From Capsicum annuum (taxonomy: Eukaryota; Streptophyta; Magnoliopsida; Solanales; Solanaceae): DNA of 64,000 nt. The stretch's first letter is position 1. Each line of letters begins with the position of its first letter. Below are positions 13,324 through 23,974 of this stretch, one piece after another. The notes beneath the pieces were generated by a model, which had not been told where the DNA came from, did not search any database, and worked only from the letters and a program-made list of their open reading frames with translations. The translations under genes were made by a program, and so were the position numbers. Location: the NCBI RefSeq assembly GCF_002878395.1, contig NC_061112.1, forward strand, positions 44,365,673-44,429,672, written 5' to 3'.

Positions 13324-14160
13324 TTTAATTTTTAAGGGGAGGCCTGAAAATCAAAGCTATAATATTATTAAAGAGTTCATAATGCATAATTGTAAATGTA
13401 AATATCAAAATCTCTTTTGCAAATTCATGATTTCTAAACTTTAAACCATATTCAAAGTGTTTTCAACAAGCCCGTCTAGTTTTAGGAAAACCCCATGTAC
13501 CTTAAATTATAAGACTTAAAAGATGAAACCCATATGTTGATCCTTTTCTTGAAATCTTGAACTTAAGATTTTAATTCTTGATCTTAAGGGAAAGGTTAGG
13601 GTTTGGATTTTTGAGAGAAAAAATGGAGAATGGGGGCAAAAAATGCCCCAATTAAGGCTTGAGATCGTGTTTTACGACCTGGGGTGGGGTGGACAAAGAC
13701 CCCTTTGACCTTCCATCATTTAAACCAAAAATTTGCAACCCGTATTGCCGTTTGAAGGGCCACCGCAATATGGTGTAATCGCGGTGGCTTACTGCCTCAT
13801 ACAAAAAATGTCATACCCCTTTTTTTTGGTATTGGATTTTGGAGAAATTAGTATCGCTGGAAAGCTAATTCAATTATCCATAATTTGGTGGGTCTTGAGA
13901 TGAAAAATTCAATATGTATCGAAAGTTATACACTTTCAAAGTAGACCCTTGTATAATTGAATATCAAACTTTGGATGAATAGATGACTCTTAGCTCAACT
14001 TTGCTCCAAGTGATTTTTATGAACACTTTTCATCTCATAATCACTTCATGCGTTAGGATAATGATCATGACACATGGATTTAAATATACACCACGAAATT
14101 ATAATTTACACACGTAGGAAGGATGGTTCGATTTCTAGCTCAAAAATGTAGGGTGTTACA
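11870..14160 (-). repeat. 5' LTR of the nested LARD (right on the plus strand)
   Basis: The LTR is 2291 bp, collinear with 5510-7758. It differs mainly by scattered substitutions and by an expanded AT dinucleotide run at about 13266-13319, where the other LTR has only a short TATA-rich stretch near 6905. Confidence 0.86.
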
Positions 14161-14165
14161 AATAT

Positions 14166-15338
14166 TAAGTTTTTAGTAGAATTTATGCATGGTTTAAACT
14201 AGTAATGGAACTTAAATGATATGAATAGTTTAAATGGTTTTGGAAAGATTTGGCTTAATAAAAATACTTGTGGGGTACAAGGGAATCCCCCAAGTTAATA
14301 CGGTAATGAATACTTGTGGAGTACATAGGAATCCCCCAAGTTAATTGGATAGCATGGTCTATGGGCACATGGGAATCCCTTGACCACTAAAGGGTTTGGC
14401 TAAAGACAATACTTGCAAGTGATAGTCGGTATGACGATACCACTACTAATAGCCTTGGTTAATAATAATGGAATAATGGTTTGGTTGGAAATGGTTTTAA
14501 TTCGGAAATAATGGTGGGTTGTGATAGGTAGCCGTGAAGGACGAAATACAATAAATGAACACTAGAAACTCATGTTTGCCGACATGAGGGGTAGGTTAGG
14601 GGAACCCTATATGATACTTATGAGGTACACGAGAATCCTCTAGGTACACTATACATATATTTCATAGAAAATAAAGGGTATGTTAGAATCCCTGACTCTT
14701 ATGGTATCTCCAGTTCATGCGGCTACACACACCGGGGCCGTTCAGGGGATTAAACTGGACCCATATATCCCATAGGTAGTTTTCGGACGGTTAAGCTTCA
14801 CACATTCAGTTTAAAGGTTTTAAATACATGCTAAACCCGATTTTCTTTCTCAGCATAGTTATATATATATATATGCATGGATTGTGTGCATATGGATGGT
14901 TTTACTTAGTTTCCTTAAATGGAATTATTTTATCCTTAGCCTGAGTTAATGCTACAGTTCACCTGCTAACCTATCTTTGGGCAACTATATCCCAATGATT
15001 TAGGAATCGACCGTTCTACTCCTCGTGCTTAGTATTTAGACATTCAGAGGTCAGCTTTGGATTAAAGTGGTGAGCCTCCATATTTTTGGAAGGATTTTTT
15101 TCATAGATGTTATTTCATACTTTGGATTATTTATGGCTATTGGTTTTGGCTATGGATCGGGTCCTGTCCCAATTGGATATTTGTATTTCTTTGGTTAGAG
15201 GCTTTTATGGAACCATTATGGGCTGGTATGGGAAGAATCGGTATTAGTGTCAGCCTTAGTATTGACATTGGTATTGAAACGGACATCATTGGACAAAATT
15301 TCTCACTGTTCTATCCTCTTTTATTTTAGGATTATATA
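14166..15338 (+). mobile_element. 5' LTR, second segment, of the Tekay-like element
   Basis: It resumes exactly where the first segment stopped (the AATAT duplication occupies 14161-14165) and aligns with the 3' LTR at about 25015-26178. It is cut at 15338 by the LINE insertion. A direct pair of GGGGTACAAGGGAATCCCC-like segments recurs in both LTRs. Confidence 0.84.
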
Positions 15339-16070
15339 CAACAATAACAACAAACCTAGTATATTCCCACATTATGGGGTTTGGAGAGGGTAGAGTGTAC
15401 GCAGTCCATACCAATATCTCTAAAGAAGTAGAGAGGCTATTTTTATAGACCCCCGGCTCAAGAAAAAGGACAATATATATAAAAAAATGTATGGAACATG
15501 ATAAAATAACATAGGTATGACATCCACCAAAAATATTGAACACTGCCAAACAAGGACACCAAAGCCCTCCTTCCTATTACCTACGACTCAACAACATACC
15601 TTAGCCCTCTATCCTAATATTTTTCCTCCGTACCTTTCTATCCTGGGTCATGTCCTCAGTTAGATGTAACTACTCCATGTCACGTTCAATCACTTCCCTC
15701 TAGTATTTCTTTGGTCTGTCCCTACCCCGCTTGAAACCGTCCAAGTCCAACCTCTCACACCTATGAACCGGGGCATCTGTGCCTCTCCTCATCATATGGC
15801 CAAACCATCTTAACCTAACTTTTCATAATTTTTCCTCCACCGATACCACTCCCACCTTCTCCCGAATACTCTTATTCCTAACCCTGTTAGCCCTTATAAA
15901 ACCACACATCCAACGTAACATCCTCATTTTTGCCACCTTCAAATTTTAGATATGAGAATTCTTAACCGGCTAACACTCCACTCCATATAACATAACCGGT
16001 CAGACGGCAACTCTATAGAATCTACCTTTCAGCTTGGGGGCCACCTTCTTATTGCATAAAATTCTCGAAG
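15339..16070 (-). other. LINE 3' end: degraded C-terminus and TTG-rich tail
   Basis: Downstream of the RT on the minus strand, decayed C-terminal coding sequence gives way to a 3' region ending in TTGTTGTTATTGTTG beside the host LTR. A short simple-repeat tail instead of poly(A) is characteristic of RTE elements. Confidence 0.65.
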
Positions 16071-16077
16071 TGAGCCT

Positions 16078-17016
16078 TCATTTTATCCAACCTGCCCCAA
16101 TGCAGTAAGAGATATACTCATCTATCTCTTCATTCCCCTGAATTGTAAATCCAAGATACTTAAAACTAACCCTCTTGCAAATCGCCTGGGAATCCAACTT
16201 CACTACCACCTCCTCCTCTTGTCTCGAGTCACTAAACTTGCACTCTAAGTACTTTGTCTTAGTCCTACTCAACCAAAAACCTTTAGACTCCAGGGTTTAA
16301 CGCCAAACCTCTAGCTTATCATCAACACCTTGTTGCGACTCATCAATCAAAACTAGATCATTCATAAAAATCATACACCAAGGAACCTTGCCTTGTATGC
16401 TCCTCATCAACACATCCATCACCACGATAAAAAGAAATGGACTAAGAGTCGATCCTTGGTACAAGCCAGTCAAGACTGGGAAATGCATGGAATTTTCTCC
16501 CACTGTCCTTACCTGAGTCTTTGCTCCTTCATACATGTCGCTAATTGCTCTGATGTACGCCACAGAGACCCCTCTTACCTCCAAGCATCTCCACAAAACC
16601 TCCCTAGGAACCTTGTCATATGCCTTTTCCAAGTCAATAAACACCAAGTGAAGATCCCTCTTCCTCTCTCTATACTGCTCTACCAATCTTCGCACTAGGT
16701 GAATTGCCTCAGTTATGGAGTGACCAGGCATAAAACCAAATTGATTCTCCAAAATAGACACAATCTTTCTTAACCTCCGTTCCACCACCCTCTCCTAAAT
16801 TTTTAGGGTGTGACTCAACAACTTAATACCCCGATAATTGTTGCAACTCTGGATGTCAACCTTATTCTTATATAAAGGGATCATCGTGCTCCATATCCAT
16901 ACCTCAGGCATCTTAGCAGACTTAAAAATGATGTTAAATAAGTTGGTCAACCACCTCAACTCTACCCCGCAAGAAAACTTCCAAAAATCTACCAGAATAT
17001 CGTCGGGCCCTATCAC
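16078..17016 (-). pseudogene. RTE LINE reverse transcriptase, broken
   Basis: Reading leftward: 17016-16795 carries GPDDI, a KMPEVW region, then PLYKNK and NNYRGI (fingers region). 16788-16297 carries [25 protein letters not shown] (the first catalytic Asp), [13 protein letters not shown] and the catalytic loop. 16272-16078 carries the [12 protein letters not shown] and [11 protein letters not shown] region after the palm. The loop, normally FADD in this clade, reads FMND (codon AAT at 16361-16363 on the minus strand), so the second catalytic Asp pair is damaged. A TAG falls near 16793 where the family has Trp. A short charged linker (about 17456-17217) precedes the RT. Confidence 0.88.
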
Positions 17017-17668
17017 CCTGCCCTTTTACATCTTACGAATAGCGTCGATAACCTCCTCTACCTTAAAACGCTGATAAAATCTAAAATTGCGACACTCCCC
17101 GGAGTGCTCCAACTCCCCTAACACAATACCTCTATCCCCCTCATCATTCAGAAACCTATGAAATACGACTTCTATCTTTTCTTAATGAGGGCGTCTTCCA
17201 CTAAAACTCTACCATCCTATCCCTTAATGCATTTCACTTGATCCAGATCTCGATTATTCCTCTCCCTAACTTTGGAAAGCCTAAACAACCTTTTTTCCCC
17301 ACCTTTCTCCTTTAACGTCTTATACAGACTCACAAAAGTTGCTGTCTTAGCAGCCGTAATAGCTAACTTAGCCTCCTTCTTAGCTAACTTGTACTCCTCC
17401 CTACTTACCTTCTTCTCCTCTTTATCCTTACTCTCAACCAACTTAACGTACGTCATATTCTTCGTCTACACCTTTTTCTTAACTTCTTTATTCCACCACC
17501 AGTACTCTTGATACCGGCCAGACCATCCCTTTGAAATACCCAAAACCTCTTTAGCAGTATCCTTAATGCAACCCGTGGCCCTATCCCACGTACTATCCAC
17601 ACACCCCTTATACTCCTACACCCTCATCCCTTTCAACTTTGCCCCTATCTCCATAGCACTGGTCGGAG

Positions 17669-18607
17669 TCAGGTCACCCCACCTAACTCTATGCTGACCC
17701 TTCCCACCCCTCCTCTTCTTACCCCTCTTAAAAACAAATCCATCACTAGAAGTCTATGTTGTGTCACAAGATTCTCATTTGGAAAGACCTTACAATCCTT
17801 ACACAAAAATCTATCCTCCTTCCTAAGTAGCAAAAAGTCAATTTGCATCTTAGCTAGCCTACTATAAAAAGTAACCAGGTGATCCTCCTTCTTCGAAAAG
17901 CTGGAATTCACCACCACCAACCCAAAGGCCCTCGCAAAATCTAAAAGATCAGCTCCCTCATCATTCCTAACCACAAAACCAAAGCCTCTATGCACATCCT
18001 TATACCCTAATGGCACTGACCCAATGTGCCTATTAAAGTCCCCTCTTATGAAAATCTTCTCCGAGCTAGGCACGCCTCGAACCACCTCGTCCAAAACCTC
18101 CCAAAATCTCTTCTTATCCTCCTCGTTTAGGCCTACCTGTGGCACGTAAGCATTATAGATACACAACGAAAAACCCCTAATGATCAACTTAATTATCATC
18201 ACCCTATCACTAACCCTGTTAACTTCCACTACTTGCCCCCTAAGCTATTCGTCCACTAATATACCTACTTCATTCCTGCACCTGTCACTACTCGAGTACC
18301 ACAACTTGTACCCATCCACATCCCTATCCTTAGAAGCTACCCATTTGATCTCCTGAATACACGCAATATTGATCCTACTCTTTTTAAGAATCTTAACCAG
18401 TTCTATCAACTTACCCTGAAAGGACCTTATGTTCCATGACCCTACCCTCAACCTATTACCTCTTGAGTCCTCTCTCCTATTACTACACCCTCCATATCTT
18501 AAATTGAACCCAACACCTTGCCCCACCCCCACCCCTACCCCCAACCCCCAGGAAATAAACCTATTCCACCATTTACCACCTAAGCCACTAGTCAACAAAA
18601 GCAACAA
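17669..18607 (-). pseudogene. RTE LINE apurinic endonuclease domain, broken
   Basis: 18607-18245 on the minus strand encodes VGSWNIRSF and IACIQEIKW (the Asn and Glu of the APE active site), then DGYKLWYSS and GILVDE. A TAG at 18244-18242 interrupts the frame, which continues at 18229-17669 with NAYVPQVGL, then RGDFNRHIG, then LVTFYS, IDFLL and QHRLLVMDL. The domain cuts target DNA to prime reverse transcription. Most active-site positions are kept, so the single internal stop is the main visible lesion. A Gly/Val-rich patch (GVGVGQGVG) near the N-terminus reflects a CCCCAC-type simple repeat. Confidence 0.86.
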
Positions 18608-18611
18608 AACA

Positions 18612-18895
18612 GTTTTAAAATAGTTCTTATTTGCTTATAGTTGGATTTTTAGTTTTGGTTTGGCTTGGTATGATTTAACGGTTGGTATGGGATGATTGGA
18701 CTCAGTTGGATCGGTCACGATTATTATCCTATCCCAGAGTCTTCATGTGTGATATTACGCTATTTTGTTATATATTCAAAATTTACCCAACTCAGGGAAG
18801 ATGGCTAGAGGTTGGGTTGGGTAACAGAGGTGGTCTTCGATCCCAATCACACTTCGGACTCCCATTACTACAAGGCCCTGAGTCAGGTTGTGTCA
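18612..18895 (+). mobile_element. 5' LTR, third segment, of the Tekay-like element
   Basis: It aligns with 26190-26450 of the 3' LTR, including CCCATTAC-ACAAGGCC near the end, and finishes in TGTCA at 18895. Together the three segments give about 2.5 kb, matching the 3' LTR. Confidence 0.83.
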
Positions 18896-18897
18896 AG

Positions 18898-18910
18898 TTG
18901 GTATTAGAAC
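18898..18910 (+). other. Primer-binding site of the Tekay-like element
   Basis: TTGGTATTAGAAC starts two bases after the LTR end. It matches TTGGTATCAGAGC at 11 of 13 positions, the Met-tRNA primer site of many plant gypsy elements. Confidence 0.78.
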
Positions 18911-19108
18911 TTTAGGTTCATGGTCAATTAGGAGTCTACAAAGCCGCATTTGGTAAATTCTCTTTTAGAGGTGTGTAGCGCGCCACATTCATAATATAGA
19001 GGCTATAGGTTATTTAGGAATGTTTCACTTTCTTCGTATTTTGTTTTCAAGCTTGGAGTCTGAGTCCTGGAATTCTTTTCTAATCCTTAGTTGTTGACTT
19101 TTTAGATA

Positions 19109-20290
19109 ATGCCTCGACAATCTGGAACACAAAAAAAATTTTCTATCCCATCGAGGGATGATGTTGATAGGGTACGTCCTATACTTAGAGTTTGCACTCA
19201 TTCTTAGGGTCTTATCCCTGATTGTTTAGGAGTTCCCTAGTTACTACTAGTCCTCCTCAGGGTGAGGTGACTAATGCAAATGTTGCCAATCTATTCATGT
19301 TGTTGCTCAGTAGGTTACTGCTCAGGTTGAGCGGGATGTGTCTAGTAGGTTGTCTGCTGAGGCCACAAGGGTTGTCCGATTTATAAAGATGAATCCTCCT
19401 ACTTTTACTGGTGTGAAGGCGGATGAGGATCCTCAAGATTTCTTAGATGAAATAGAGAAGATATTCAGGGTAATGTAGGCCACGAATATAGAAGGTGTAA
19501 ATTTTATAGCTTATCAGCTCAAGGATATTGTGTACCAATAGTATGAAGAGTGAGATAGGGATAGAGGAGATATGGAGAAGTTGTCCTTATGGGATCTTTT
19601 TTCTAATGCTTTTCTGGATTGTTTCTTTCCTTAAGAGATGAGAAAAGTGAAGATAGAGGAGTTTGTGAATCTCAAGCAAGGTAAAATATCTATCAAGTAA
19701 TATGCCTTAAATTTTCATCAGCTGTCAAGGTATGCTCCTAATTTTGTGGCTGACATGAGGGAGAGAATAAGAAAGTTCACTTCGGGGATATCTTGTGATC
19801 TATTTCTTGAAAACAAGACTACTTTGTTGATCTAGGATATTGATATTTTGAGGTTAGCTGTCCACTTACAGCAGGTGGAGAAAGAAAAAAGAAAACAAGC
19901 AGAGTTTGTAGAAAGAGTGGGTAAGAGGAACAGGTTCTCTATACAAGGTAGTGCTCAGTACCAGGGCAGTTGGGATGGAGGTAAATGGCCGAACAAGAAG
20001 TAGATAAGTTCTGGTTCCTTCTCTACTACTAGTGCTCCTTACCCGAGACAGTCAGCATATAAGTGTCTGTAGGATGGTGATATTTTTTGGGCATAGAAAG
20101 TCCAATCTTAGGTGAGTGGGGGTTAGTAGGATTCTTTATGTCCTCCTTGCTGGTTTTATGGTTATCTTCATTAGGGTTATTGTGATGAAGGTAGGGACAA
20201 GTGTTTTAAATATGGCCAACCAGGCCATATGCTCAAAAATTGTTCAATCGAAAAAGGTGTATCTGGAGCGGTCAGAGCTCTAGTTTCCTT
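19109..20290 (+). pseudogene. gag: Gag of the Tekay-like element, degenerate
   Basis: The ATG at 19109 opens MPRQSG, the basic start seen in chromovirus Gags. After frameshifts, the capsid region reads MNPPTFTGVKADEDPQDFL from about 19390, then a stretch ending IAYQLKD, and LSRYAPNFV. A zinc knuckle spans 20202-20243: it keeps the first Cys, the His and the last Cys, but the second Cys has become Tyr (TAT). At least six stops interrupt the frame. They sit at positions that are Gln or Trp in family members as I remember them. Confidence 0.85.
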
Positions 20291-20439
20291 GTTTTCTTTA
20301 TCCTACACCTAGTGGTGCATCTTTGGAGCCTGCTCCTTCTTCTGGTGACATGGGACATAATAGGTTGTATACTCTTGCATCTCAGAAAGAATCTAAGGCA
20401 TCAGTGATGTCGTTACTAGTATATTATAACTCTTTTCTT

Positions 20440-20861
20440 GTGATGTATATTATCTACTTGATTCGGGGTCCACTCTTTCTTATGTGACCCTATTTGTGGC
20501 TGTATGTATTGGTTTTGATCCTAAGGATGTCTAAGATTCTTTTTCTATTTTTACCCTAGTAGGTGACTCGATTATTGCTGAAAGGGTCTAAAGGAGGTGT
20601 GTGGCATCTGTTGGTAGCAAACATACCTTGGTAGATCTGTTTGAACTGGATATGGTGGATTTTGACATTATTCTAGTGATGGATTGGTTACACTCTTGTT
20701 ATGTGTGCTTGGATTGTCGGACCCATAAGATTGTCCTTAGGTTCCTTGGTGAACCATTTATAAAGTGGGAGAGTGGTTCTCTAGCACTTGTGGGGAGATT
20801 TATTTCTTATATTAAAGCTCGGATATTAATCTCTAAAGGTTGTATTTATCACTTGGACTGA
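20440..20861 (+). pseudogene. Aspartic protease of the Tekay-like element, degenerate
   Basis: YLLDSGSTLSYVT with catalytic DSG (Asp codon 20460-20462) is readable. The family's VGDSI segment follows, then a 20601-20861 open stretch with FDIILVMDWLH, matching the conserved (I)LGMDWL segment downstream of the protease. Stops before 20601 (TAA at 20532) split the domain. It would have processed Gag-Pol; no intact product can be made. Confidence 0.8.
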
Positions 20862-20869
20862 GTTAAATA

Positions 20870-21800
20870 TTCTAACTTGGATGGTCCTCTACATTCAGTT
20901 CCAGTGGTAAATGAGTTTCTTAAGGTCTTTTTAGATGATCATCCTGGTGTTTCTCCGAATAGGAAAATAAATTTTCGTATTGATTTGGTTCTGAATACTC
21001 GTTAAATATCTATTCCTCATTATAGAATAACTCCGATTGAGTTGAGGGAACTCAAGGAGCAACATAAGGATCTTCTGGATAAGGGGTTTAATCATCTTAG
21101 TGTATCCTTGTGGGGTGCATCGGTATTGTCGTGAGCAAGAAGGATGGTTCCCTTCATATGTACATTGACTATCTGAAGTTGAATAAGGTGATGGTCAAGA
21201 ACAAGTATCCTCTTTCAAGTATAGATGACTTGTTTGATCAGTTTCAAGGTGCCAAGTTCTTCTCTAAGATAGATCTTTGGTATGGGTATCATCAGCCTAA
21301 GATTAGAGAGAGGATATCCCTAAGACAGCTTCTCGTACTCGGTATGAGCACTTTAAATTCTTGGTGATGTCATTTGGTTTGACTAATGCTCTGATGATAT
21401 TTATGGACTTGATGAACTGGTTTTCAGGCAGTTCTTGGATCTTTTTGTCATTGTGTTTCTTAACGACATTATGGTTTATTCCAAGAGTGAGGTAGATCTT
21501 GCGAATCACCTCTGTATGGTATTGCAGACTTTCAAGGAACAACAATTGTATGCCAAGTTCTCTAAATATGAGTTTTGGTTGAATGCTATGACTTTTCTTG
21601 GTCATATTATTTATAGCAAGGGGATAATAGTCGACCTTAAAATAGTGGCGATGATTAAAAGATAGCCTATATCTATGACTCCAACCGACATTCGAAGCTT
21701 CTTGGGTTTGGCTGGGTATTATCAGCGGATTTTGGAAAGCTTTTCGAAGATAGTTGCTCATTTGACAAAGTTGACTCAGAAAAAGGCAAATTTTTCTTTG
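20870..21800 (+). pseudogene. Reverse transcriptase of the Tekay-like element, dead
   Basis: The N-terminal connection (DDHPGVSP, then RITPIELRELKEQ) leads to [12 protein letters not shown] and [25 protein letters not shown] follows, with the first catalytic Asp at 21272-21274. The active-site loop, normally FxDD, reads FLNDI. The first Asp of the pair is Asn (AAC at 21462-21464). FLGHII and a FLGLAGYYQR motif follow. Breaks include a TAA at about 21003, a frameshift near 21130, another break around 21360-21430 and a TAG at 21663. The identity is certain. The missing Asp alone would abolish polymerisation. Confidence 0.9.
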
Positions 21801-21829
21801 TCGTATAATTGTGAAGGAGTTTTTAGAAG

Positions 21830-22350
21830 TTGAAAGATAAGCTAACTTCGGCTCCAGTTTTGACATTGCCTGAGGGCAGTGAGGGGTTTGTGGTTTATTG
21901 TGATGCATCTTGGGTGGGGCTTGGTTGTGTTTTGATACAGCATTGGAAGGTGATTGCCTATGCTTCTAGGCAGCTGAAGGAGCATGAGAGGAATTATCCT
22001 ACTCATGATTTGGAGTTGTTGGTGGTGGTTTTTTCTTTAAAAATATGGTGGTATTATCTATATGGAGTGCATGTAGACATTTTTTCTAATCATAATAGTC
22101 TATAATATGTGTTCACTCAGAAAGAGCTCAATCTCAGGCAAAGGAGATGGTTGGAGCTTCTCAAGGACTATGATATAAGTCTCACTATCACCCAAGTAAA
22201 GCTAAAGTGGTTTTTGATGCTCTTAGCAAGTTGTCCATGGGAGTTTGTCTCATGTGGAGAAAGGAAAATAGTAATTGGTAAAGGCATTCACCGCTTGGCT
22301 AATCTTAGAGTTTGTCTCTTAGACTCTGAGGATGGTGGTGTGATGGTATA
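21830..22350 (+). pseudogene. RNase H of the Tekay-like element, degenerate
   Basis: [14 protein letters not shown] and IAYASRQLK lead to [12 protein letters not shown] (the catalytic Glu), then [16 protein letters not shown] and ELNLRQRRWLELLKDYDISL. The segment usually FTDHKSL reads FSNHNSL, so a catalytic Asp is replaced by Asn. A TAA at about 22103 stands where Gln is usual. After RRWLELL the linker to integrase is frame-damaged but still ends RLLDSEDGG-like. Confidence 0.9.
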
Positions 22351-22439
22351 AAAAGTGGTACATTCATCTCTTGGTGCAGAGATTAAGGAGAAATAAGTGT
22401 TATGTCCTAATTTGATAAAAATCAAGAGCAATGCGGGTA

Positions 22440-23290
22440 TACAAAAGGTAATACTGTTCGAGATACTTGGTGACAGTATTTATGATACCAAGGGAGGTTG
22501 TCCATTCTTGATGTCAATAGTTTGAAGCAAAGAATCTTGGCTGAGGCGTATGAATCATGCTACGTTGTACATCTCGGCTTGACAAAGATGTATCATGATC
22601 TCAAAGAGATATATTGGTTGAATGGTATGAAAAAGGATGTGGCTAATTTTTTGGCCAAATGCATAGTGTGTCATTGAGTTAAGGTTGAGCACATGAGACT
22701 TGGTAGGTTGTATCAAAAAATTCATTTTCCCAAATAAATGGGAGGCAATCAATATGAATTTCGTTATCGGTCTTCCTTGGTCTCAAAACTAATTTGATTT
22801 GGTTTGGGTCATCATAGATAGGATGACAAAGTCTGCTCACTTCTATCCAGTGAGGACTACCTTTTTGGTAGAGGATTTTGCAAATTTGTATCTTTAGGAG
22901 ATTGTGAAGCCGCATGGGGTAGCTTTCTAGATTATATCTGATCGTGGTATGCATTTTTCATCTTATTTCCGACAGTTTTTCGAAAGGGATTCGGCACTAA
23001 GGTTAGTCTGAGCAATTCTTTCCAACCTTAGATGGATGGGCAAGCAGAATAGACTATTCAGACATTGGAGGATATACTTCGTGTATGTCTGATTAACTAT
23101 GGTGGAAGTTGGGTTGAGCATCTACCCTTGGTAGAGTTTTCTTACAACAATATCTATCCTTCTAGTATTGGTATGGCCCCTTTGGAGGCATTGTATAGTA
23201 GGAGGTGTAGATCTCCTATTAGTTGGTTCGAGCTTGGTAAGGCGAATATGTTCTATCCAGATTTGGTCTATCAAGCTATGGAAAAGTGAA
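22440..23290 (+). pseudogene. Integrase core of the Tekay-like element, degenerate
   Basis: The zinc-binding region reads HLGLTKMYHDLKEIYWLNGM, then AKCIVCH (the CxxC pair near 22655-22670). The core follows with WVIIDRMTKSAHF (Asp codon 22817-22819), then ISDRG (Asp at 22940-22942), and the family Glu is still present near 23047 in a QAE segment followed by a TAG. 23065-23289 is an open stretch with VEHLPLVEFSYNN and ALYSRRCRSP. At least seven stops or frameshifts are visible. Integrase would have inserted the cDNA into chromatin. Confidence 0.9.
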
Positions 23291-23299
23291 TGTTATTCG

Positions 23300-23770
23300 G
23301 GATAGGCTTAAGGTTGCCCAAAGCCGCCAAAATTTCTATGCGGATGTAGGCGTAGAGACTTGGAGTTTCGGGTTAGGGATAGACTATTCTTAAAGATATC
23401 TCCCATGAAAGGAGTAATGAGGTTTAGTAAAAAAAGAAAGCTCAGTCCCCATTTTAGTCCTTATATAGTTTTGCGAAGGGTTGGTAATGTGGCTTATGAA
23501 TTAGAGTTACCTTCTTGTTTAAGCTCTGTTCATCCGATATTTCTTGTTTCCATGTTAAGTAAGTGCATTTGTGATCCTTCTTCAATTATTCCTTTGGAGG
23601 GGTTGGGTATCTCAAACTCTCTATTTTATGAAGAGGTCCCAATTAAGATACTGGATTGACAGGTTCATCAGTTGTGGACCAAAGGTGTGGCTTCGATTAA
23701 GGTTTTTTGGCAGAAGCATAAGGTGGAAGAAGCTACATGGGAAGCAGAGGAGGACATAAAGTCCTAGTAT
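23300..23770 (+). pseudogene. Integrase C-terminal region of the Tekay-like element
   Basis: FLKISPMKGVMRF and KLSPHFSPYIVL lead to VAYELELP, then VHPIFLVSML, the GPY/F-type module. An ILDRQV-like segment (stop at 23657) and ATWEAEEDIKS follow, the usual chromovirus pol end before LF. The first 300 bases are open (23360-23659). The exact clade should be confirmed by a tree. Confidence 0.85.
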
Positions 23771-23974
23771 CAGCATCTGTTTTTTGCTTCTGGGATTTGT
23801 GCGGAAGGTATGTGTTCTTTAAAATATATTTATTTTCTGAGTTTTTTAAATGAAATATTAATATCCATGCATCTTTGTTTTCAAACTTTGTTAAAGATTG
23901 GGAATATATTTGTAATGCAAATGACTCGTGCATGTGGTTACCCCTACCTTGTCCGTCATTCGGGAATGAATGTT

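Larger units (their letters stand above)
5510..14160 (-). mobile_element. Nested non-autonomous LTR element (LARD-like), 8.65 kb
   Basis: It is bounded by TGTCACGACC at 5510 and GGTGTTACA ending at 14160, with AATAT duplicated at 5505-5509 and 14161-14165. The interrupted host LTR is continuous in its other copy near 25005-25015, which supplies the empty site. Long direct repeats lie at 5510-7758 and 11870-14160. A primer-binding site next to the right LTR and a purine tract next to the left LTR, both reading on the minus strand, give the orientation. The interior of about 4.1 kb has no recognisable gag, RT or integrase. Large LTRs plus a non-coding interior define a large retrotransposon derivative. 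The autonomous partner is unknown. Confidence 0.87.
15339..18611 (-). mobile_element. RTE-clade LINE, 3.3 kb, inserted in the 5' LTR
   Basis: On the minus strand, an APE-type endonuclease is followed by a LINE reverse transcriptase and a short 3' tail rich in TTG and TTATTG. This is the layout of plant RTE elements. The host LTR is intact at this point in its 3' copy: GGATTATATA is followed by TTTAATTATTAATGG there, but here the LINE starts. At the 5' junction the host sequence resumes near 18612, so a few host bases may be lost. No clear target-site duplication is visible. The copy is close to full length. Confidence 0.87.

Noticed and set aside
13259..13444. Open stretch encoding a Tyr-Ile repeat
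   Set aside because: It is the translation of an expanded AT microsatellite inside an LTR.
21303..21908. 201-codon minus-strand open stretch
   Set aside because: It is a shadow of the decayed reverse transcriptase on the plus strand.
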